A DNA stretch of 8,725 nt from Clostridiales bacterium (GTDB lineage: Bacteria; Bacillota; Clostridia; Oscillospirales; Oscillospiraceae), in NCBI GenBank assembly GCA_004555705.1, contig SFHI01000091.1:1-8725 (forward strand), read 5' to 3'. The notes below the pieces were generated by a model, which saw only the letters and a program-made list of their open reading frames with translations, was not told the origin of the DNA and made no database searches. The translations under genes were made by a program, and so were the position numbers. Below are positions 5,805 through 8,725 of the stretch, piece by piece. Positions within the stretch are counted from its first letter, which is position 1. Every line of letters starts with the position of its first letter.

Positions 5805-8725
5805 CCTTGGGACGGCGGGCCTCGAACAGCTCCTCAACTCTCGGCAGACCCTGGGTGATATCGTCACCCGCGACGCCGCCGGAGTGGAAGGTACGCATGG
5901 TCAACTGGGTACCGGGCTCACCGATGGACTGGGCGGCGATGATGCCGACGGCCTCGCCCAGGTCCACTTCCTTGGAGGTGGCCAGGTTCATGCCGTAGCA
6001 CTTGGCGCAGACGCCGCTGCGGGCGCGGCAGCCCAGGATGGTGCGGATATAAATCTTATTGATGCCCCGGGCCTCGAACTTGGCGGCGTCCTCGGGCATC
6101 ATCATCACATCCTTGGAGTGGAGCACCTCGCCGGTGCGGGGGTCCAGCACATCGCTGACCGGGTAACGGCCACGGATGCGGTTGCCGAAGGAGTCCACGA
6201 TGTCGCCGTTCTTGTCGTACACCGCGCCCACCCAGATGCCGTGGGTGGTGCCGCAGTTGTGCTCGCGGATGATCACATCCTGGGACACGTCCACCATACG
6301 GCGGGTCAGGTAACCGGAGTCGGCGGTACGAAGGGCCGTATCGGTCATGCCCTTCCGGGCGCCTCTGGAGGAAATGAAGTATTCCAGAACGGAAAGTCCC
6401 TCACGGAAGTTGGCCTTAACAGGAATCTCGATGGTACGGCCGGCGGTATCGGCCATCAGGCCGCGCATACCGGCCAGCTGACGAATCTGGGCCATGGAGC
6501 CACGGGCGCCGGAGTCCGCCATCATATAGATGGGGTTGAACTCGTCCAGGTTGCCCTGCAAGGCGTTGGTAACATCGGCGGAGGTCTTTTCCCACTGCTG
6601 GCACACCAGACGGTAGCGCTCGTCGTTGGTGATGAAGCCCTGGCGGTAGAAGTTTTCGATCTCAACGACCTTGCCCTCAGCGGCCTTGACCAGCTCATAC
6701 TTCACAGCGGGAACCACCATGTCCGCGATGGACACGGAGATGGCGCCCTTGGTGGAGTACTTGTAGCCCAGGGACTTGATCCGGTCCAGCATCTCGGTGG
6801 CGATGGTAAAGCCATGACGGCGGATGCACTTGTCGATGATCTTGCCCAGCTGCTTCTTGCCCACCAGGAAGCTGACCTCCAGGTCAAACTCATGGCCGGG
6901 CACGGTCCGGTCCACGAAGCCCAGGTCCTGGGGGATGGGTTCGTTGTAGATAAGCCGGCCCACGGTGGCGTCGATGATCCGGTACTCCATGCGGCCGTCA
7001 ATTTCCTTGCCGTAGCGGACCCGGATGGGAGCATGGAGGCCCACGGCTCCGTCGGCGTAGGCGGCAATGGCCTCCTCGGGGGAGGAATAGCTGTGAATGG
7101 GACGGAACTTGGCGATGGCCTTGCCCACGGCGCTGGCGGCCTTGTTGGCGGCCAGGAACTCGTCGGCGTCCACGATCTCGTTCACGGGCAGGTTGGTGTC
7201 GCCGGCGTCAGTGACGTAGACGTTCTCCGCGCCCTTCTCGGCCTTGCCAAGTCTGGTGTAGGTCAGGTAGTAGGCGCCGAGGATCATATCCTGGGTGGGC
7301 ACGGTGACGGGCTTGCCGTCCTGGGGCCGCAGCAGGTTGTTGGCGGAGAGCATCAGCATACGGGCTTCCGCCTGGGCCTCGGGGGACAGGGGCACATGGA
7401 TAGCCATCTGGTCGCCGTCGAAGTCCGCGTTGAAGGCGGTGCAGCACAGGGGATGCAGCTTCAGGGCACGGCCCTCCACCAGGATGGGCTCGAAGGCCTG
7501 AATGCCCAGACGGTGCAATGTGGGAGCACGGTTCAGCATCACGGGCCGATCCTTGATGATGTCGTCCAGGGCGTCCCAGACCTCGGTCTTGCCCTTGTCG
7601 ATCATCTTCTTGGCGGACTTGATGTTGTTGGCGAGACCGTCGGAGACCAGCTTCTTCATGACGAAGGGCCGGAACAGCTCAATGGCCATTTCCTTGGGAA
7701 CGCCGCACTGGTAAAGCTTCAGCTCGGGGCCGACCACGATAACGCTGCGTCCGGAGTAGTCCACACGCTTGCCAAGCAGGTTCTGGCGGAACCGGCCCTG
7801 CTTGCCCTTGAGCATATCGGAAAGGGACTTCAGCGCTCGGTTGTTGGCGCCGGTGACGGCACGACCCCGGCGGCCGTTGTCAATCAGAGCGTCCACGGCC
7901 TCCTGGAGCATCCGCTTCTCATTGCGGATGATGATGTCGGGGGCGTGGAGCTGGACCAGCCGCTTCAGGCGGTTGTTCCGGTTGATGACCCGGCGGTACA
8001 GGTCATTTAAGTCAGAGGTGGCGAACCGGCCGCCGTCCAGCTGAATCATGGGACGGATATCGGGAGGGATCACGGGCAGCACGTCCATGACCATCCAGCT
8101 GGGCTTGTTGCCGGACTCCCGGAAGGCCTCCACAACCTCCAGCCGCTTCACAAGACGGAGCTTTTTCTGGGAGGAGGCGGTTTTCAGCTCTTCGCGCAGC
8201 TGCTCGGACAGCTTATCCAGGTCGATCTGCTCCAGGAGTTCCTTGATGGCCTCGGCGCCCATGCCGGCCTTGAAGTCGTCCTCGTACTTCTCCCGCATGT
8301 CCCGGTACTCCTTCTCGGTGAGCACCTGGTTCAATGCCAGAGGCGCGTCGCCGGGATCGGTGACGATATAGGCGGCAAAGTACAGAACCTTCTCCAGGAC
8401 CTTGGGGGAGATGTCCAGAATCAGGCCCATCCGGGAGGGAATGCCCTTGAAATACCAGATGTGGCTGCAGGGGGCGGCCAGCTCGATGTGGCCCATCCGC
8501 TCCCGGCGGACCTTGGCCTTGGTGACCTCCACGCCGCAGCGGTCGCAGATTTTGCCCTTGTACTTGATCTTCTTATATTTCCCGCAGTGGCACTCCCAGT
8601 CCTTGGTGGGTCCAAAGATCCGCTCGCAGTACAGGCCGTCCCGCTCGGGCTTCAGGGTACGATAGTTGATGGTCTCCGGCTTCTTGACCTCGCCGTAGGA
8701 CCACTGCCGGATCATCTCCGGCGAA
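5557..8725 (-). CDS. rpoC: RNA polymerase beta' subunit, main part (N-terminus beyond window, frame lost at about 5803)
   Basis: RpoC forms the catalytic core of RNA polymerase with RpoB. Visible in order are the first zinc site with CHCGK and CDRCG (about 8592-8536), NADFDGDQ carrying the Mg2+-binding aspartates (7431-7408), the second zinc site (HNCGTTHG, then CRARSGVCAKCYG), and the trigger loop GEPGTQLTMRTFHSGG to VEELFEARRPKG (about 5900-5803). The first visible residues are SPEMIRQWSYGEVKKPETIN; the ATG at 8715 is internal, and roughly 20 N-terminal codons lie outside the window. After RRPKG the frame runs about 80 codons of unrelated, Arg/Gly-rich sequence to a stop at 5557, while true RpoC resumes in another frame. 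No other frame break is apparent in the 970 or so codons seen. Confidence 0.93.
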   Translation of the reverse strand, partial: SPEMIRQWSYGEVKKPETINYRTLKPERDGLYCERIFGPTKDWECHCGKYKKIKYKGKICDRCGVEVTKAKVRRERMGHIELAAPCSHIWYFKGIPSRMGLILDISPKVLEKVLYFAAYIVTDPGDAPLALNQVLTEKEYRDMREKYEDDFKAGMGAEAIKELLEQIDLDKLSEQLREELKTASSQKKLRLVKRLEVVEAFRESGNKPSWMVMDVLPVIPPDIRPMIQLDGGRFATSDLNDLYRRVINRNNRLKRLVQLHAPDIIIRNEKRMLQEAVDALIDNGRRGRAVTGANNRALKSLSDMLKGKQGRFRQNLLGKRVDYSGRSVIVVGPELKLYQCGVPKEMAIELFRPFVMKKLVSDGLANNIKSAKKMIDKGKTEVWDALDDIIKDRPVMLNRAPTLHRLGIQAFEPILVEGRALKLHPLCCTAFNADFDGDQMAIHVPLSPEAQAEARMLMLSANNLLRPQDGKPVTVPTQDMILGAYYLTYTRLGKAEKGAENVYVTDAGDTNLPVNEIVDADEFLAANKAASAVGKAIAKFRPIHSYSSPEEAIAAYADGAVGLHAPIRVRYGKEIDGRMEYRIIDATVGRLIYNEPIPQDLGFVDRTVPGHEFDLEVSFLVGKKQLGKIIDKCIRRHGFTIATEMLDRIKSLGYKYSTKGAISVSIADMVVPAVKYELVKAAEGKVVEIENFYRQGFITNDERYRLVCQQWEKTSADVTNALQGNLDEFNPIYMMADSGARGSMAQIRQLAGMRGLMADTAGRTIEIPVKANFREGLSVLEYFISSRGARKGMTDTALRTADSGYLTRRMVDVSQDVIIREHNCGTTHGIWVGAVYDKNGDIVDSFGNRIRGRYPVSDVLDPRTGEVLHSKDVMMMPEDAAKFEARGINKIYIRTILGCRARSGVCAKCYGMNLATSKEVDLGEAVGIIAAQSIGEPGTQLTMRTFHSGGVAGDDITQGLPRVEELFEARRPKGEGVPGALLRGPEGQPRQGGAEGRAHHRRRPVSSGCASDFRRGGCSGLPGAVRPGGVPPAGRGNQRQAHRGYHPPDDAQGPH
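5799..5806 (-). other. rpoC: Frame-breaking junction in rpoC
   Basis: On the minus strand CCC-AAG-GGT (RPKG) is followed directly by GAAGGTGTACC. RpoC homology stops in the first frame after GGT and resumes as AAG-GTG-TAC (KVY) one base further on. Compared with remembered B. subtilis and E. coli RpoC, about 30-35 residues (the AVISEIDG-type segment) are missing between these points. The lost length should be 3n+2 bases. The sequence around the junction has short GGTG/AAGG repeats that could favour a deletion or a collapsed assembly. Confidence 0.75.

Noticed and set aside
5799..5806. Programmed ribosomal frameshifting or an intein in rpoC
   Set aside because: No slippery motif of a known type is evident, no intein sequence is present, and a shift would still leave about 30-35 conserved residues missing.
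5884..8010. A 708-codon open frame on the plus strand, antisense to rpoC
   Set aside because: It mirrors the strongly conserved rpoC coding strand and arises from GC-rich codon bias. Its protein is low-complexity (Gly, His, Val, Asp rich) and resembles no family.

Overview
The window looks like chromosomal DNA from a GC-rich gut-type member of the Clostridia, probably Oscillospiraceae or a near relative. This rests on the clostridial character of RpoC, S12 and the L7Ae-like protein, the AGGAG ribosome sites and the family make-up of the other genes. It is an inference from protein resemblance, not a search result.

Layout: on the minus strand, reading from the right edge, lie most of rpoC (RNA polymerase beta', N-terminus outside the window), a strong intrinsic terminator, an unrelated insert of about 4.6 kb, then a small L7Ae/YbxF-type K-turn-binding protein gene and the first 27 codons of rpsL (S12). 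In many Firmicutes rpoB-rpoC-ybxF-rpsL-rpsG-fusA is continuous. Here rpoC is cut off from the str genes, which start from their own near-perfect sigma-A promoter (TTGACA, 16 nt, TATAAT).

The insert holds a minus-strand AraC-family regulator diverging from a plus-strand MATE-family exporter. A plus-strand cytoplasmic neopullulanase/cyclomaltodextrinase (GH13_20-like, all catalytic residues present) follows. Two small non-coding elements frame the amylase gene. The first is a 161-bp MITE-like element with inverted ends and a 6-bp flanking direct repeat (CACGAT), placed directly before the amylase ribosome site. The second is a 149-bp inverted-repeat element whose arms are tandem 7-bp AATTGAC units, lying between the amylase and the rpoC terminator.

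The most notable anomaly is in rpoC. Right after the trigger-loop region (VEELFEARRPKG) the frame is lost, and the C-terminal 211 residues continue in another frame. About 30-35 residues normally present at this point are in neither frame, so this is a frame-breaking deletion and not a single-base slip. Because rpoC is essential, an assembly or sequencing collapse is the first explanation to test.

I found no CRISPR array, tRNA, rRNA, transposase, integrase or recognisable defence system. The interest lies in the broken rpoC, the interrupted rpoC-str junction, the two miniature elements and the AraC/MATE control region.
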